This document shows positions 1 to 9,945 of a stretch of DNA of 64,000 nucleotides, one piece after another; within the stretch, counting starts at the first letter, position 1; each line of letters opens with the position of its first letter. The position numbers were made by a program, and so were the translations under genes. The DNA comes from Gammaproteobacteria bacterium (GTDB lineage Bacteria; Pseudomonadota; Gammaproteobacteria; JACKNK01). The notes beneath the pieces are model-generated. The model did not search any database. It saw nothing but the letters and a program-made list of their open reading frames with translations, and was not told where the DNA came from. The stretch is taken from positions 186,001-250,000 of the forward strand of contig JACKNJ010000005.1 of the NCBI GenBank assembly GCA_024234895.1, given 5' to 3'.

Positions 1-1
1 G

Positions 2-1111
2 CTGCGCATCCTCAGCCGGCATCAGCAGTTGATCCGACTGGATTTCGAGGACGGTTTCCCGGAAGTTGACCCGGAACGCATCCTGGGCCGCTTCAAGACA
101 CTGTTGGCGCAGGTCGACGTGGTGATCATGTCCGACTACGCGAAGGGCTGTCTGCGCGACAAGCGCGGCCTGATCGAGGCGGCGCGCGCAGCCGGCAAGC
201 CGGTGCTGGTCGATCCGAAGACGGACGATTTCTCCTGCTATCACGGCGCCACCGTGATCACCCCGAACCTGAGCGAATTCGAGGCCGTGGTCGGCAAGGT
301 CCGCGACGAGGCGGACATGGTCGAGAAGGGCATGGCCCTGATCGAGCGCCACCAACTCGAAGCACTGCTGATCACGCGCAGCGAGAACGGCATGACTTTG
401 TTGCGGCGCGGTCACGCTCCGCTGCACCAGCCGACCCGCGCCCGCGAGGTCTACGACGTCACCGGTGCCGGCGACACGGTCATCGCGACTCTGGCCGCCG
501 GCATCGCCGCCGGTCTGGAGATGGGGACGGCCACCGCGCTGGCCAATCTCGCCGCCGGCATCGTCGTCGGCAAGGTCGGCACCGCGACGCCGAGCATTGA
601 GGAGATGTATCGCGCCCTGCACGAACACACCCAGGACGGTTTCGGCGTGGTCGACGAGGCCACGCTGCTCGGCTGCGTCGCCGCAGCGCGGGCGCGCGGC
701 GAGCGGGTGGTCATGACCAACGGCGTGTTCGACATCCTGCACGCCGGCCACGTCAGTTACCTCGCCAAGGCGCGCGCGCTGGGCGACCGGCTGATCGTCG
801 CGGTCAACACCGATGCCTCGGTCAAACGTCTCGGCAAGGGCGACGATCGCCCGATCAACGCGCTCGCCAACCGCATGCAGGTGCTGGCGGCGCTGGAGGC
901 CGTCGACTGGGTCGTGTCCTTCGACGAGGACACCCCGGAGAGGCTGATCTGTCTCGCCAGGCCGGACCATCTGGTCAAGGGCGGCGACTACAAGCCCGAG
1001 GACATCGCCGGTTACGACTGCGTCACTGCCAACGGCGGTCGCGTCGACGTTCTGGAATTCGTCGACGGTTGTTCCACGACGTCCATCATCAACGCCATCC
1101 GCAAAGCGTGA
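2..1111 (+). CDS. hldE: HldE, bifunctional heptose-7-P kinase / heptose-1-P adenylyltransferase (5' truncated)
   Basis: Makes the ADP-heptose precursor for the LPS inner core in the cytoplasm, using two activities on one chain. The visible part begins inside the N-terminal PfkB/ribokinase-like kinase; the ATP-site signature DVTGAGDTV is present around residue 150 of the visible chain. The C-terminal nucleotidyltransferase follows, with [12 protein letters not shown] carrying the HxGH nucleotidyl-transfer motif. The reading frame is open to the window edge and residues [16 protein letters not shown] match the family interior, so the true start lies upstream. The next gene supplies the following pathway step (hldD). 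Confidence 0.95.
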   Translation: MRILSRHQQLIRLDFEDGFPEVDPERILGRFKTLLAQVDVVIMSDYAKGCLRDKRGLIEAARAAGKPVLVDPKTDDFSCYHGATVITPNLSEFEAVVGKVRDEADMVEKGMALIERHQLEALLITRSENGMTLLRRGHAPLHQPTRAREVYDVTGAGDTVIATLAAGIAAGLEMGTATALANLAAGIVVGKVGTATPSIEEMYRALHEHTQDGFGVVDEATLLGCVAAARARGERVVMTNGVFDILHAGHVSYLAKARALGDRLIVAVNTDASVKRLGKGDDRPINALANRMQVLAALEAVDWVVSFDEDTPERLICLARPDHLVKGGDYKPEDIAGYDCVTANGGRVDVLEFVDGCSTTSIINAIRKA

Positions 1112-1125
1112 TGGCGATGTCGCCG

Positions 1126-1200
1126 GTAGGGTGCGCCATGCGCACCATGCGCACCATGCGTCCTTGCCGTGAATCGTCCGGTGCGCACGGCGCACCCTAC
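1126..1200. repeat. Intergenic inverted repeat, GTAGGGTGCGC family (copy 1)
   Basis: Twelve-base arms GTAGGGTGCGCC (1126-1137) and GGCGCACCCTAC (1189-1200) are perfect complements. Inside the left half is a short tandem run of the unit catgcgcac (about 1138-1160). The same arm sequence recurs at 38776 and 60181, so this belongs to a dispersed palindromic repeat family rather than being only a local terminator. Confidence 0.8.
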
Positions 1201-1271
1201 AGTTGCTACCGTTCACGCCACGGGTGCCATCGCGTACCTTTCGTCATCGGTCTTATAAATCGGAGTCATCC

Positions 1272-2231
1272 ATGATCATCGTCACCGGCGGCGCCGGCTT
1301 CATCGGCAGCAACATCGTCAAGGAACTCAATGCCCGGGGGCGCGACGACATCCTCGTCGTCGATGATCTCCAGGACGGCACCAAGTTCAAGAACATCGCC
1401 GATTGCGAGATCGCCGATTACCTGGACAAGGACGACTTCATCGCGTTGATCGAGGACGATGCCGACATCGCCACCAGGATCGACGCGGTCTTCCACGAGG
1501 GCGCCTGCTCGTCGACCACCGAGTGGGACGGCAAGTACATGATGCGCAACAACTACGAGTACTCGAAGTCGTTGCTGCATTACTGTCTGCGCCGCCATGT
1601 GCAGTACATCTACGCCTCCTCGGCGTCCGTCTATGGTGACGGCTCCAACGGCTTTACGGAGCAGCGCGCCTGCGAGGAACCGCTCAACGTCTATGGCTAC
1701 TCCAAGTGGCAGTTCGACCAGTACGTCCGCCGCATCGTCAAGGATCACCACAAGCACTCGCAGATCTGCGGCCTGCGCTACTTCAACGTCTACGGCCCCC
1801 GCGAGTATCACAAGGGCGACATGTCCAGCGTGGCCTACAAGCACAACGTGCAGATCGGCGAAGCGGCGAAGGTCAAGCTGTTCGGCGCCTACGACGGCCA
1901 TGAGCCGGGCGAGCAGAAGCGCGACTTCATCTACGTCGGCGACGCCGTCAACGTGAACCTGTGGCTGATGGACAACCCGAACGTGTCCGGCATCTTCAAC
2001 GTCGGCACCGGGCGCGCGCAGAGCTTCAACGACATCGCCCATGCCGTCATCAAGTGGCACGGCAAGGGCGAGATCGAATACATCCCGTTCCCGGATCACC
2101 TCAAGGGTCGCTACCAGAGCTTCACCCAGGCCGACATCCAGGCCCTGCGCGCCGCCGGCTACACAGCGCCGTTCAAGACCGTGGAAGAGGGCGTGACCGC
2201 TTATCTCGACTGGCTGAATGGCAAAAAATAA
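1272..2231 (+). CDS. hldD: HldD, ADP-L-glycero-D-manno-heptose 6-epimerase
   Basis: Epimerises ADP-D,D-heptose to ADP-L,D-heptose, the last step before heptose transfer to the LPS core. It is an extended short-chain dehydrogenase: the N-terminal Rossmann motif [10 protein letters not shown] binds NADP, and a catalytic [10 protein letters not shown] (YxxxK) is present mid-protein. The 319-residue length is close to the family norm of about 310. The start at 1272 places the Rossmann strand right at the N-terminus and has a GGAG-like ribosome site just upstream; the longer open frame from 1203 lacks homology. It overlaps waaA by 14 bases. Confidence 0.96.
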   Translation: MIIVTGGAGFIGSNIVKELNARGRDDILVVDDLQDGTKFKNIADCEIADYLDKDDFIALIEDDADIATRIDAVFHEGACSSTTEWDGKYMMRNNYEYSKSLLHYCLRRHVQYIYASSASVYGDGSNGFTEQRACEEPLNVYGYSKWQFDQYVRRIVKDHHKHSQICGLRYFNVYGPREYHKGDMSSVAYKHNVQIGEAAKVKLFGAYDGHEPGEQKRDFIYVGDAVNVNLWLMDNPNVSGIFNVGTGRAQSFNDIAHAVIKWHGKGEIEYIPFPDHLKGRYQSFTQADIQALRAAGYTAPFKTVEEGVTAYLDWLNGKK

Positions 2232-3510
2232 CGCGGACGGTGTCGGCGCGAGGCACCTGTACACGGCGGTCCTGTACGCGGCGCTGCCGCTGGTGCTGCT
2301 GCGCCTGCTCTGGCGCGGTATCAAGGCGCGGGCGTATCTGTCCCGCTGGGCGGAACGTTTCGGGCGCTTTCCGTCACCGGCGCTGCCGGCACGACCGATC
2401 TGGGTGCATGCGGTCTCGGTGGGTGAATCGGTCGCCGCCGCGCCGCTGATCGAGGGCCTGATCGCGCAATATCCCGGTGTGCCGGTGGTGGTGACCACCA
2501 CCACGCCGACCGGCTCGGAACGCATCCAGACCCTGTTCGGCGAGCGCGTCTTCCACGTTTACGCGCCCTATGACCTGCCATTCGCGGTGCAGGGCTTTCT
2601 TGGTCGTACGCATCCGCGCCTGCTGGTGCTGATGGAGACCGAGATCTGGCCGAACATCATCGCCATCTGCGACCAACGACGCATTCCGATCGTGCTGGCC
2701 AACGCACGCATGTCGGAACGTAGCGCCAAGGGTTACCGCCGCCTGGGTGAACTCACTGCCGGCACCTTGCGCGGCATCGATCTGATCGCCGCGCAGACCG
2801 AAGCGGATCGGCAACGGTTCATCGGCCTCGGCGCGGATCGGCACTCGGTCGAGGTTACCGGCAGCATCAAGTTCGACACCCGCATGCCGGCATCCTTGCG
2901 CGAACGCGGCGAAGTGTTGCGCCGCAGCTGGGGCAACAGCCGACCGGTCTGGATCGCCGCCAGCACCCACGAGGGGGAAGACGAGCAGGTGCTCGACGCC
3001 TTCGACCGGGTTCGGGGTGTCTTTCCGGATTGTCTTCTGGTGCTGGTGCCGCGCCACCCGGAACGCTTCCAGCGCGTCGCCAGCCTCTGCCGCCGCCGCG
3101 ATTTCGAGACCGTGCTGCGTAGCGAAGGCGACACCGTCAGCGAGGACACGGCGGTGTATCTCGGCGACACCATGGGCGATCTGACCCTGCTGTACGCCGC
3201 CGCCGACATCGCCTTCGTCGGTGGCAGCCTGGTCCCGACCGGTGGCCACAACGTGCTCGAACCCGCCGCGCTCGGCCTGCCGGTGCTGTTCGGCCCGCAC
3301 ATGTTCAACTTCGCGGAGATCGCCTCGATGCTGCTGGTCCACGAGGCCGCGCGGCAGGTTGCCAGCAGCACCGAACTCGCCAACCGTGTCATCACCTTGT
3401 TGCGCGACGCCAACCTGCGCCACGTGCAGGGCGAAAACGGTCGCGGCCTGATCGAACAGAACCGCGGCGCGCTGGAGCGCCTCAAGACCCGCATCGAATC
3501 CCTGATGTAG
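2218..3510 (+). CDS. waaA: WaaA (KdtA), Kdo transferase
   Basis: Glycosyltransferase that adds 3-deoxy-D-manno-octulosonic acid to lipid IVA at the inner membrane. The 430-residue length fits the family. It has an N-terminal hydrophobic anchor (about residues 12-30), then the GT30 region containing [10 protein letters not shown] and METEIWPN. The C-terminal nucleotide-sugar half contains [16 protein letters not shown]. Translation begins inside the end of hldD, so the two are coupled. The TAG stop lies within the left arm of an intergenic palindrome that starts at 3507. Confidence 0.95.
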   Translation: MAKNNADGVGARHLYTAVLYAALPLVLLRLLWRGIKARAYLSRWAERFGRFPSPALPARPIWVHAVSVGESVAAAPLIEGLIAQYPGVPVVVTTTTPTGSERIQTLFGERVFHVYAPYDLPFAVQGFLGRTHPRLLVLMETEIWPNIIAICDQRRIPIVLANARMSERSAKGYRRLGELTAGTLRGIDLIAAQTEADRQRFIGLGADRHSVEVTGSIKFDTRMPASLRERGEVLRRSWGNSRPVWIAASTHEGEDEQVLDAFDRVRGVFPDCLLVLVPRHPERFQRVASLCRRRDFETVLRSEGDTVSEDTAVYLGDTMGDLTLLYAAADIAFVGGSLVPTGGHNVLEPAALGLPVLFGPHMFNFAEIASMLLVHEAARQVASSTELANRVITLLRDANLRHVQGENGRGLIEQNRGALERLKTRIESLM

Positions 3511-3574
3511 GGCGGAAGCCGAAGGCTTCCGCCATCCAGCGCCCGACGGCGGAACGCCTTCGGCTGCCGCCCTG
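3507..3574. repeat. Intergenic inverted repeat, GTAGGGCGGAAGCC family (copy 1)
   Basis: Two near-perfect arms of about 27 bases (3507-3533 and 3548-3574), each itself containing the GGAAGCC..GGCTTCC motif, surround a 14-base centre. The left arm includes the waaA stop codon. A second copy with perfectly matched arms lies at 27443-27567. The hairpin could also end waaA transcription, but no T-run follows it. Confidence 0.8.
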
Positions 3575-3636
3575 CACGCGAATCCGGCCGATCACGGCGA
3601 TCGAAACAAACCATCGTTCCAAGGGTTCTTTCCGGG

Positions 3637-3665
3637 TTGGCAAATATCTGAATCGTTTATATATT
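3637..3665 (+). promoter_or_regulatory. Sigma-70-type promoter for the leuA leader
   Basis: TTGGCA (3637-3642) and TATATT (3660-3665) are separated by exactly 17 bases. The expected transcription start is about 3672-3673, on or next to the ATG of the leader peptide, so the leader would be translated from an almost leaderless message. The call is by consensus only. Confidence 0.55.
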
Positions 3666-3672
3666 CCGCTCT

Positions 3673-3789
3673 ATGAGCAGCCCGGTCGACATTCGATTCC
3701 CCTCCAGCGCCGCATTCCACGGCGGTGCGCTGCTGCTCGTCTCCCTGTCTTCGCTGTCGCTGCGACTGCTGCCGCTGCGCGCGGCCTGA
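3673..3789 (+). CDS. leuL: Leucine-rich leader peptide of leuA (attenuation peptide)
   Basis: A 38-codon frame ending 106 bases before leuA. Its C-terminal half, [19 protein letters not shown], has nine leucine codons within seventeen positions. This is the hallmark of leader peptides that sense charged tRNA-Leu and control leuA expression. The first Met is at the predicted transcription start of the promoter at 3637. I see no textbook U-tract terminator between the peptide and leuA. C-rich stretches in the leader (3697-3704, 3741-3745) could pair with the leuA ribosome site GGGAG (3884-3888). The peptide identity is well supported by composition and position; the mechanism is inferred. Confidence 0.72.
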   Translation: MSSPVDIRFPSSAAFHGGALLLVSLSSLSLRLLPLRAA

Positions 3790-3895
3790 AAGACATACCT
3801 CACCCCGGCGGGGGGCAAAACGCACCAATCCGAATACTGTTTCCAGACAGACGCCCAGCTTGAAAACCGGCGCCTGTCCTGATGGGAGTGACGAC

Positions 3896-5446
3896 ATGAG
3901 CAGCAAAGACAGATTGATCATTTTCGATACCACCTTGCGCGACGGCGAGCAGAGCCCGGGCGCGTCCATGACCAAGGACGAGAAGGTGCGTATCGCCAAG
4001 GCGCTGGAGAAGATGCGCGTCGACGTGATCGAGGCCGGCTTCCCGATCGCCAGCCCCGGTGATTTCGAGGCCGTGCAGGCGGTCGCCAACACGGTCAGGG
4101 ACTCGACCATCTGCGGTCTCGCGCGCGCTCTGGACAAGGACATCGACCGTGCCGGCGAGGCCCTCAAGGGCGCCAATTCCGCGCGCATCCACACCTTCAT
4201 CGCGACCTCGCCGATCCATATGCAGCACAAGCTGCGCATGACGCCGGATCAGGTCGTCGAGCAGGCCGTGAAGGCAGTCAAGCGCGCCCGTCAGTACACC
4301 GACAACATCGAGTTCTCGGCGGAGGACGCGGGCCGGTCCGAGATCGATTTCCTGTGCCGCATCTTCGAGGCGGTCATCGATGCCGGCGCGACCACGCTGA
4401 ACGTGCCGGATACGGTCGGTTATGCGATGCCGCACCAGTTCGGCGAGACCATCCGCCAGTTGCGCGAGCGCATCCCGAACGCGGACAAGGCGGTCTTCTC
4501 GGTGCATTGCCACAACGACCTCGGCCTTGCGGTGTCGAATTCGTTGAACGCCGTGCTGAATGGCGCCCGTCAGGTCGAGTGCACCATCAACGGCCTCGGC
4601 GAGCGTGCCGGCAACGCCTCCCTGGAGGAGGTGGTGATGGCGGTGCGCACGCGCCCGGACGTGTTCACCTGCGACACCAATCTCGATACGACCCAGATCG
4701 TGACCTGCTCGCGCCTGGTGTCGAGCGTGACCGGCTTCCCAGTGCAGCCGAACAAGGCCATCGTCGGCGCCAATGCCTTCGCGCACGAGTCCGGCATCCA
4801 TCAGGACGGCGTGCTCAAGAGCCGCGAGACCTACGAGATCATGCGCGCCGAGGATGTCGGCTGGAGCGCCAACAAGCTGGTGCTCGGCAAGCACTCGGGG
4901 CGGAACGCGTTCCGCACCCGTTTGCAGGAACTCGGCATCGAGTTCGAGTCCGAGACCGAGTTGAATGAGGCCTTCGCGCGCTTCAAGGACCTCGCCGACA
5001 AGAAGCACGAGATCTTCGACGAGGACCTGCAGGCGCTGGTTTCCGATGCCGAGACCGCCAAGACCCAGGAACGCATCAAGCTGGTCACGCTCAAGGTCTG
5101 TTCCGAGACCGGCGAAACCCCGCACGCGGACGTGACCATCACCGTCGATGGCGAGGAACGCAGCGTCACCGCCAGCGGCGGTGGTCCGGTCGACGCAGCG
5201 CTGAAGGCCATCGAATCGATGGTCGACAGTGGCGTGAATCTGGAGCTGTACTCGGTCAACAACATCACCAGCGGCACCGACGCCCAGGGCGAGGTGACGG
5301 TGCGCATCAAGAAGGATGGCCGCATCGTCAACGGTCAGGGCGCGGACACCGACATCGTGATCGCGTCGGCCAAGGCCTACATCGACGCGATGAACAAGTT
5401 CCTGTTCAGCGATGCCAGGGCGCACCCGCAGATGGGCGATGTCTGA
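3896..5446 (+). CDS. leuA: LeuA, 2-isopropylmalate synthase
   Basis: Catalyses the committed step of leucine biosynthesis, condensing acetyl-CoA with 2-ketoisovalerate. The 516 residues match the usual length. The N-terminal HMGL-like TIM barrel opens with [14 protein letters not shown]. The metal-binding [10 protein letters not shown] lies mid-barrel and the second family signature contains NGLGERAGN. The C-terminal third (about residues 390-510) is the leucine-responsive regulatory domain. The start has ribosome site GGGAG seven bases upstream. Expression is probably controlled by the leucine-rich leader at 3673; a strong terminator follows at 5490. Confidence 0.97.
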   Translation: MSSKDRLIIFDTTLRDGEQSPGASMTKDEKVRIAKALEKMRVDVIEAGFPIASPGDFEAVQAVANTVRDSTICGLARALDKDIDRAGEALKGANSARIHTFIATSPIHMQHKLRMTPDQVVEQAVKAVKRARQYTDNIEFSAEDAGRSEIDFLCRIFEAVIDAGATTLNVPDTVGYAMPHQFGETIRQLRERIPNADKAVFSVHCHNDLGLAVSNSLNAVLNGARQVECTINGLGERAGNASLEEVVMAVRTRPDVFTCDTNLDTTQIVTCSRLVSSVTGFPVQPNKAIVGANAFAHESGIHQDGVLKSRETYEIMRAEDVGWSANKLVLGKHSGRNAFRTRLQELGIEFESETELNEAFARFKDLADKKHEIFDEDLQALVSDAETAKTQERIKLVTLKVCSETGETPHADVTITVDGEERSVTASGGGPVDAALKAIESMVDSGVNLELYSVNNITSGTDAQGEVTVRIKKDGRIVNGQGADTDIVIASAKAYIDAMNKFLFSDARAHPQMGDV

Positions 5447-5487
5447 TTCCCAACGGCTGCCCTGCTAATGCCCAAGGAGTGGGGTGA

Positions 5488-5529
5488 AACGAAAAGGCCC
5501 TGACGGTTTCCCGTCAGGGCCTTTTTCGT
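5488..5529. terminator. Bidirectional rho-independent terminator
   Basis: Arms AAAAGGCCCTGACGG (5492-5506) and CCGTCAGGGCCTTTT (5511-5525) form a 15-bp perfect stem with a TTTC loop, with A- and T-runs on either side. It separates leuA on the plus strand from the convergent minus-strand gene ending at 5547 and can serve both. Confidence 0.93.
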
Positions 5530-5546
5530 TATGGGGCCGGCGCGCT

Positions 5547-6311
5547 TCAGTAAGCCGGGTAGGGATAGGGCGCGCGGTATGGATAGACCGGCCATCCGCC
5601 ATACGGGTTGACCGTGGGCGGCTGGCGGTTCCAGAAGTAATGCGGAGGCGGCGGGAACGGGAACGGCCAATCCATGTTCGCGGCAGGCGGATTCGGTTCG
5701 GCCAGGTCGGCGGTTTCGCCATGCTGGCCGGGGATCTGCGGGGCGGCGACGGTGTTGGCGGCCTGATCGGTACCGGCCTGGGTCACATCGATGCGGGGCG
5801 GCAGTTCGGTGACGACGGTGGCGGTCGCGGAGCTGCTGTCGGCGACCGTTGCCGTGACCGGCGCTTCGGTCGTCACGGCCTCGGTCACGGTCACGGTCGC
5901 GGCGGCGGGTGTCGCTTCGGTCGGCTTGACCTCGGCGGGTGCGGCGGCGGTCTCCGTGGCGGTCGGCGACGGGGTGGCGGTGCCCGTCGCGGCTTCGCTG
6001 GTCGTCGCCGTATCCGCGCCGTTCGGTGCCGCATCGACGGCGGTGGATGTGCCGTCAGCGGCTGGCTGTGTGGTCGTCGCCTGCTCGCTGACGACCGCGG
6101 GCTCGCTGCCGGAAGACCCGCTGGCGGCGGTATCCGCGTTGTTGTCGGCCACGGCATCGTTGCCGGTTTCTCCGACAAAGCTGCGGCCGATGGCGACAGC
6201 GACGATCAGGACCACGACCATCACCAGGAACATCATTGGCGCTTCGCCGCGCTGATGGCGGCGCGAAGCGGGCGCGCGGTAGCGGATGGATGGGCGGTCG
6301 GTATGGCTCAC
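5547..6311 (-). CDS. Low-complexity Ala/Thr-rich membrane-anchored protein
   Basis: I do not recognise a family. A GTG start with GGAG six bases upstream gives 254 residues; an alternative ATG lies at 6236. A basic N-terminus is followed by one hydrophobic segment (FLVMVVVLIVAVAIG, about residues 28-43), then about 140 residues almost entirely of Ala, Thr, Pro, Val, Glu and Ser, and a C-terminal tail rich in Pro, Tyr and Trp that ends in PYPYPAY. This suggests a single-pass protein with a long disordered periplasmic linker and an aromatic tail, possibly wall- or envelope-interacting. It is the last gene of the minus-strand cytochrome operon, 92 bases after the TPR gene. Confidence 0.6.
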   Translation of the reverse strand: MSHTDRPSIRYRAPASRRHQRGEAPMMFLVMVVVLIVAVAIGRSFVGETGNDAVADNNADTAASGSSGSEPAVVSEQATTTQPAADGTSTAVDAAPNGADTATTSEAATGTATPSPTATETAAAPAEVKPTEATPAAATVTVTEAVTTEAPVTATVADSSSATATVVTELPPRIDVTQAGTDQAANTVAAPQIPGQHGETADLAEPNPPAANMDWPFPFPPPPHYFWNRQPPTVNPYGGWPVYPYRAPYPYPAY

Positions 6312-6403
6312 GGCGGACTCCAGGACGGGATGACGACGAAAAACGGGGCGCAGGATGCCAGAGTCCGCCGTGACGGGACAATGACGCGTCGCAAGCCGTC
6401 GGC

Positions 6404-8077
6404 TCAGTAAGCGGCGCCCGCCGGGTAGGCGTTGAATGGCCGCTCGATGTCGGTGGGGCGGGCCTGGAACAGCGGATCGGTCGTCGGCCAGGCATCGGTG
6501 AGTCGCTGGCCCGCCGCCACGGCATCACGTTCATGCTCCAGTTGCCCGGCCCAGCCGGGCAGACCGGACCAGCTCGCTGCCCCGGCGGCGGCGTTGAATG
6601 ACCCGATCGCGCCATCCGTATCCCCGTTGGCGGCCTGCGCCGCGCCGAGGGCGGCCTTCAGGGCCGGTATCGATGGCAGATCGGCGACCAGCGCGTTCGC
6701 CATCGTCAGCGCCTCCTGCGCATCGCCGTGCACCGCGAGCAGGCGGATGAGGGCGTAGCGCAGGGTCGGTTCGCGGGGTTGGGCATCGCGTGCGGCGAGC
6801 AGTTCGGCGATCAAGGTGGCCGGGGGCTCGCCCCGGCGGTAACGCGCGGCCCAGGCGAGTATGCGGGCCGGCAGGTTGTTTTCGTCCGAGTCCGCGGCGA
6901 AACGCAGGTGCGGCAGGGCGCCCGCATAGTCGCCACGCCGGTAGAGCAGCTGGCCGAGGAAATGGCGCGCGCCGGGCATCTCCGGGTCGCTGAGCAGGGC
7001 CTGGCGATACAGGTCTGCCGCGGCGTCCTCATCGTGGTCGCCGTCGTGAAGCAGGCCGAGCAGGAAGGCGGCGAGCGGCGAGGGGTGATCGTCATTCACC
7101 AGCCGTTGCAGTTGTTCGCGCGCGCCATCCGGATTGCCGTTCAGGTAGAGCAGACGGGCGTAGCTGATGCGGGCCGCCTGATTGTCCGGGTCGAGCGCCA
7201 GACCGGTGGCGAACGCCTCGGTGGCAGCGGCGAGGTCGGATCGCTCCTTGGCCTGCATGCCCTGATAGAAATGCGCCTTGGCGCCGCTGGCGGCGGTGGC
7301 GACGGCCTGCGCGTAGCGATCCGCCGCCTCCGGCAGGTCCTTGCCGCGCCGGGCGAGGTGCGCCTTGGCGGCCTCGATGTCGCCGAGCTGGCGCAGCGTC
7401 TGCGCGAGCGGGTAATGCACCGCGTCGGCCTGCGGGGCGAGTTCCAGGGTGTGCTCGAACAGTTCGCGGGCCTTGGCGAAATCGCGGCGCAGCAGGGCGA
7501 TCTGGCCGAGGAAGTAGCTGGCGCGCGCACTCAGGCCGGGCTCGTCGCGAGCTGGCAACAGCGCGGCGGTGGCCTCGTCGAGCCGGTCCAGACCGTAAAG
7601 GGCTTCACCGCGACGCAGCGTCAGGGGCGGGTAGTCGTCGCGCAGCGCGGCGGCCTGATCGAGCAGGGCGAGGGCCTCTTCATGACGACCGCTGCGCAGG
7701 TCCATCCAGGCCTGCTGGTAGGGCCAGCGGAATTCATCCGGGTCGACGCGGCGGAGATTCTCGTAGCAGGTTTGCGCGCTGGTGCGCGTGCCCATGGCGT
7801 CGTACATCGCGCACAGTTCGCCGAGCGCGTCGATGAGATCGGTCGCTGGTGCCGCCGGCGTGGAGCTCGTCAGGGCGGCGGCAATGCGAGCGCGCAGCTC
7901 GTTCAGCCGCGTGTCGGTGACCACGTCCACATTGCCGCGATCGATGCGCGGCATCGGCTCGAATCGGCCCTGCCAACTGGGCGGCGGTGTCAGGAGTGCC
8001 GCGTCCGTCGCATGGGCGACCGGTGCCTGGGCGAACTGGGCGCCGAGGATGAGCAGCACCATGATGGCGGCCTTCAT
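6404..8077 (-). CDS. Secreted tetratricopeptide-repeat protein
   Basis: 557 residues with a clear N-terminal signal peptide (cleavage probably after AHA, near residue 23) and helical TPR units through most of the chain. Repeat consensus pieces such as FYQGMQAKERSDLAAATEAF and ALDPDNQAARISYARLLYL are visible. No enzymatic motif is seen, so it probably acts as a periplasmic protein-protein scaffold. Its ATG overlaps the stop of the upstream CRTAC1 gene (ATGA), indicating translational coupling and a shared role. The function of the operon is unknown. Confidence 0.8.
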   Translation of the reverse strand: MKAAIMVLLILGAQFAQAPVAHATDAALLTPPPSWQGRFEPMPRIDRGNVDVVTDTRLNELRARIAAALTSSTPAAPATDLIDALGELCAMYDAMGTRTSAQTCYENLRRVDPDEFRWPYQQAWMDLRSGRHEEALALLDQAAALRDDYPPLTLRRGEALYGLDRLDEATAALLPARDEPGLSARASYFLGQIALLRRDFAKARELFEHTLELAPQADAVHYPLAQTLRQLGDIEAAKAHLARRGKDLPEAADRYAQAVATAASGAKAHFYQGMQAKERSDLAAATEAFATGLALDPDNQAARISYARLLYLNGNPDGAREQLQRLVNDDHPSPLAAFLLGLLHDGDHDEDAAADLYRQALLSDPEMPGARHFLGQLLYRRGDYAGALPHLRFAADSDENNLPARILAWAARYRRGEPPATLIAELLAARDAQPREPTLRYALIRLLAVHGDAQEALTMANALVADLPSIPALKAALGAAQAANGDTDGAIGSFNAAAGAASWSGLPGWAGQLEHERDAVAAGQRLTDAWPTTDPLFQARPTDIERPFNAYPAGAAY

Positions 8078-9903
8078 CGCGCGGCTTCCTGCGCCAGCGT
8101 CAGCGTGGTGTCGATGGCCTCGACGGGGTACTCGCGTCGTTCGCCGTCCGGCCAGCTGACCACGAGCCGCTCGACCCGGGTCGCGCCGCCGAGGCCGAAG
8201 GTTACCGGCAGTTCGACCTGCGACAGATAACCGCGCGTCGGCATGACCTCGCGGGCCTGCGTGACACCGCCGGCGGTGAGTTCGATGCGCGCGCCGATCG
8301 CCTCCGGGTTCGCGCCCCTGCCTTCGAGTTTGACGCGCAGCCAGTGGCGTGCGCCGGGCACGCGTTCGAGATCGTTGCGCAGCAGCGCGATCGGATTGCC
8401 GTTGACGCTGATGGCGAGATCCAGATCGCCGTCGGCGTCGATGTCGGCATAGGCGAGGCCGCGCCCCACCCGGGACAGCCCGAGATCGCCGGCCTGTCCG
8501 AGCGGGCGGTACAGGTCGCGGCAGGCGTCGCCGCAGTTCCAGAAGCCCTGCGAGGGCTGGGCGTAGGTCTGGCTGGGCTGGATGGTGTTGATTTCCGGTT
8601 CGAGGTGGCCGTTGGCCTGGACCAGATCGAGACGACCATCGAGGTCGAGATCGACGAAGGCGACGCCGAAGGTCAGCGCGAGGCGCGAGGCCGGGCCGAT
8701 GCCGTTGATCACGGCCTCATCGGCGAACGGCGCGCGACCATTGGCGGTCACGAACATGGAACTCATTTCGTTGGCGAAGTTGCCGATCACGACGGCCAGA
8801 TCGGCGTCGTTGCGGTAGCGCGCCGCGTCGATGCCCATCGCGCCGGTGGCCTTGCCGTCGCGGTCGTAGGCGAGGCCCTCGAATTCGCCGATCTCCTCGA
8901 ATCTGCCGGTGCCGAGATTGCGGAAGAGGAAGTTCCGGACCGTGTCGTTGGCGACCAGGATGTCGAGCCAGCCGTCGCCGTCGTAATCGACGGGACGCAC
9001 GCCGAGACCCTTGCCGACCGGGCTACCGTCCGGGTTGTGCACGCGGATGCCGGCGAGGTCCGAGACGTCGCTGAAGCGGCCGTTGCCGTCGTTGCGGTAG
9101 AGCACGTTGTCGGTGCCGGGGAAGTGCGTCGGGGCGCCGTAGGCGCGGCCCAGGCCGGTCAGCTTGAAGTCGATCTCGAGGTCGAAGCGGCGTGTCCAGT
9201 GCACGTAGTTGGTCACGAACAGATCGAGATCGCCGTCGCGGTCGTAGTCGAGAAAGGCGGCGGAGGTGCTCCAGTCCTGCTCCCGACCGGCGACGCCGGC
9301 GCTGGCGGTCACGTCCTTGAAGACGCCGTGGTCGTTGCGGAACAGGTGGTTGGCGTTGAGCGTGGTCAGATAGAGATCGGTCCAGCCGTCGCCGTCGATG
9401 TCGCCGAAGGCCACGCCCATGCCGAAGGTTTCGACTGCCAGGCCGGCTGCCGCGGTGACATCGGTGAAGCGGCCCTGGCCATCGTTCCGGTAGAGCCGCT
9501 GGGTCTGGGCCGGAGCGGCGCTTTCGCCGTAGTCGTGGTCGGCCCAGCGCCGGGAGTTGACGACGAACAGGTCGGCGTCGCCGTCGTTGTCGTAATCGAG
9601 GAAGCCGAGGCCGCTACCGATCGATTCGGGCATCAGGCGTTCGCCGTAGGCGCCGTTGACGTGCTCGAAATCGATGCCGGCCTCACGGGTGATGTCGGTG
9701 AAGGTCAGCGGCGGCGGGGTGTCCGGATTCGCCGTTTCGCTCGACGCCGCCACATCCGGCGCGGTCGCGGCGGTTTCCTCGACCGGGGCATGGGCAACAT
9801 TCGGCTGGCGGGCCAGATACAGCGCGGCGATGACGATCAGTGCGCTGGCGGCGATGACGAGGAGGGAACGGCGGAAGGCGGTGCGGATGGGATTGCTGGA
9901 CAT
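8074..9903 (-). CDS. CRTAC1-type FG-GAP/VCBS repeat protein with UnbV/ASPIC domain
   Basis: 609 residues with an N-terminal signal anchor (about residues 14-30). A beta-propeller built of FG-GAP/VCBS repeats follows, many carrying the calcium-binding pattern DxDxDGxxD (for example DYDNDGDADLF, DIDGDGWTDLY, DYDRDGDLDLF). The C-terminal ASPIC/UnbV domain lies at about 535-600 (LEGRGANPEAIGARIEL, then GGATRVERLVVSWPDG). Such proteins are exported and bind calcium, and their molecular role in bacteria is poorly known. The gene lies between the cytochrome gene (42 bases upstream) and the TPR gene (4-base overlap). Confidence 0.88.
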   Translation of the reverse strand: MSSNPIRTAFRRSLLVIAASALIVIAALYLARQPNVAHAPVEETAATAPDVAASSETANPDTPPPLTFTDITREAGIDFEHVNGAYGERLMPESIGSGLGFLDYDNDGDADLFVVNSRRWADHDYGESAAPAQTQRLYRNDGQGRFTDVTAAAGLAVETFGMGVAFGDIDGDGWTDLYLTTLNANHLFRNDHGVFKDVTASAGVAGREQDWSTSAAFLDYDRDGDLDLFVTNYVHWTRRFDLEIDFKLTGLGRAYGAPTHFPGTDNVLYRNDGNGRFSDVSDLAGIRVHNPDGSPVGKGLGVRPVDYDGDGWLDILVANDTVRNFLFRNLGTGRFEEIGEFEGLAYDRDGKATGAMGIDAARYRNDADLAVVIGNFANEMSSMFVTANGRAPFADEAVINGIGPASRLALTFGVAFVDLDLDGRLDLVQANGHLEPEINTIQPSQTYAQPSQGFWNCGDACRDLYRPLGQAGDLGLSRVGRGLAYADIDADGDLDLAISVNGNPIALLRNDLERVPGARHWLRVKLEGRGANPEAIGARIELTAGGVTQAREVMPTRGYLSQVELPVTFGLGGATRVERLVVSWPDGERREYPVEAIDTTLTLAQEAAR

Positions 9904-9945
9904 GGCGGATGCGGTGGGCGCGGCAAATCGGGTTCGCGGACAGGG

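Noticed and set aside
3790..3895. Classic intrinsic attenuator between the leucine leader and leuA
   Set aside because: Only weak stems (CCCC/GGGG with a 3-base loop; CTGT/ACAG) and no T-run are present.
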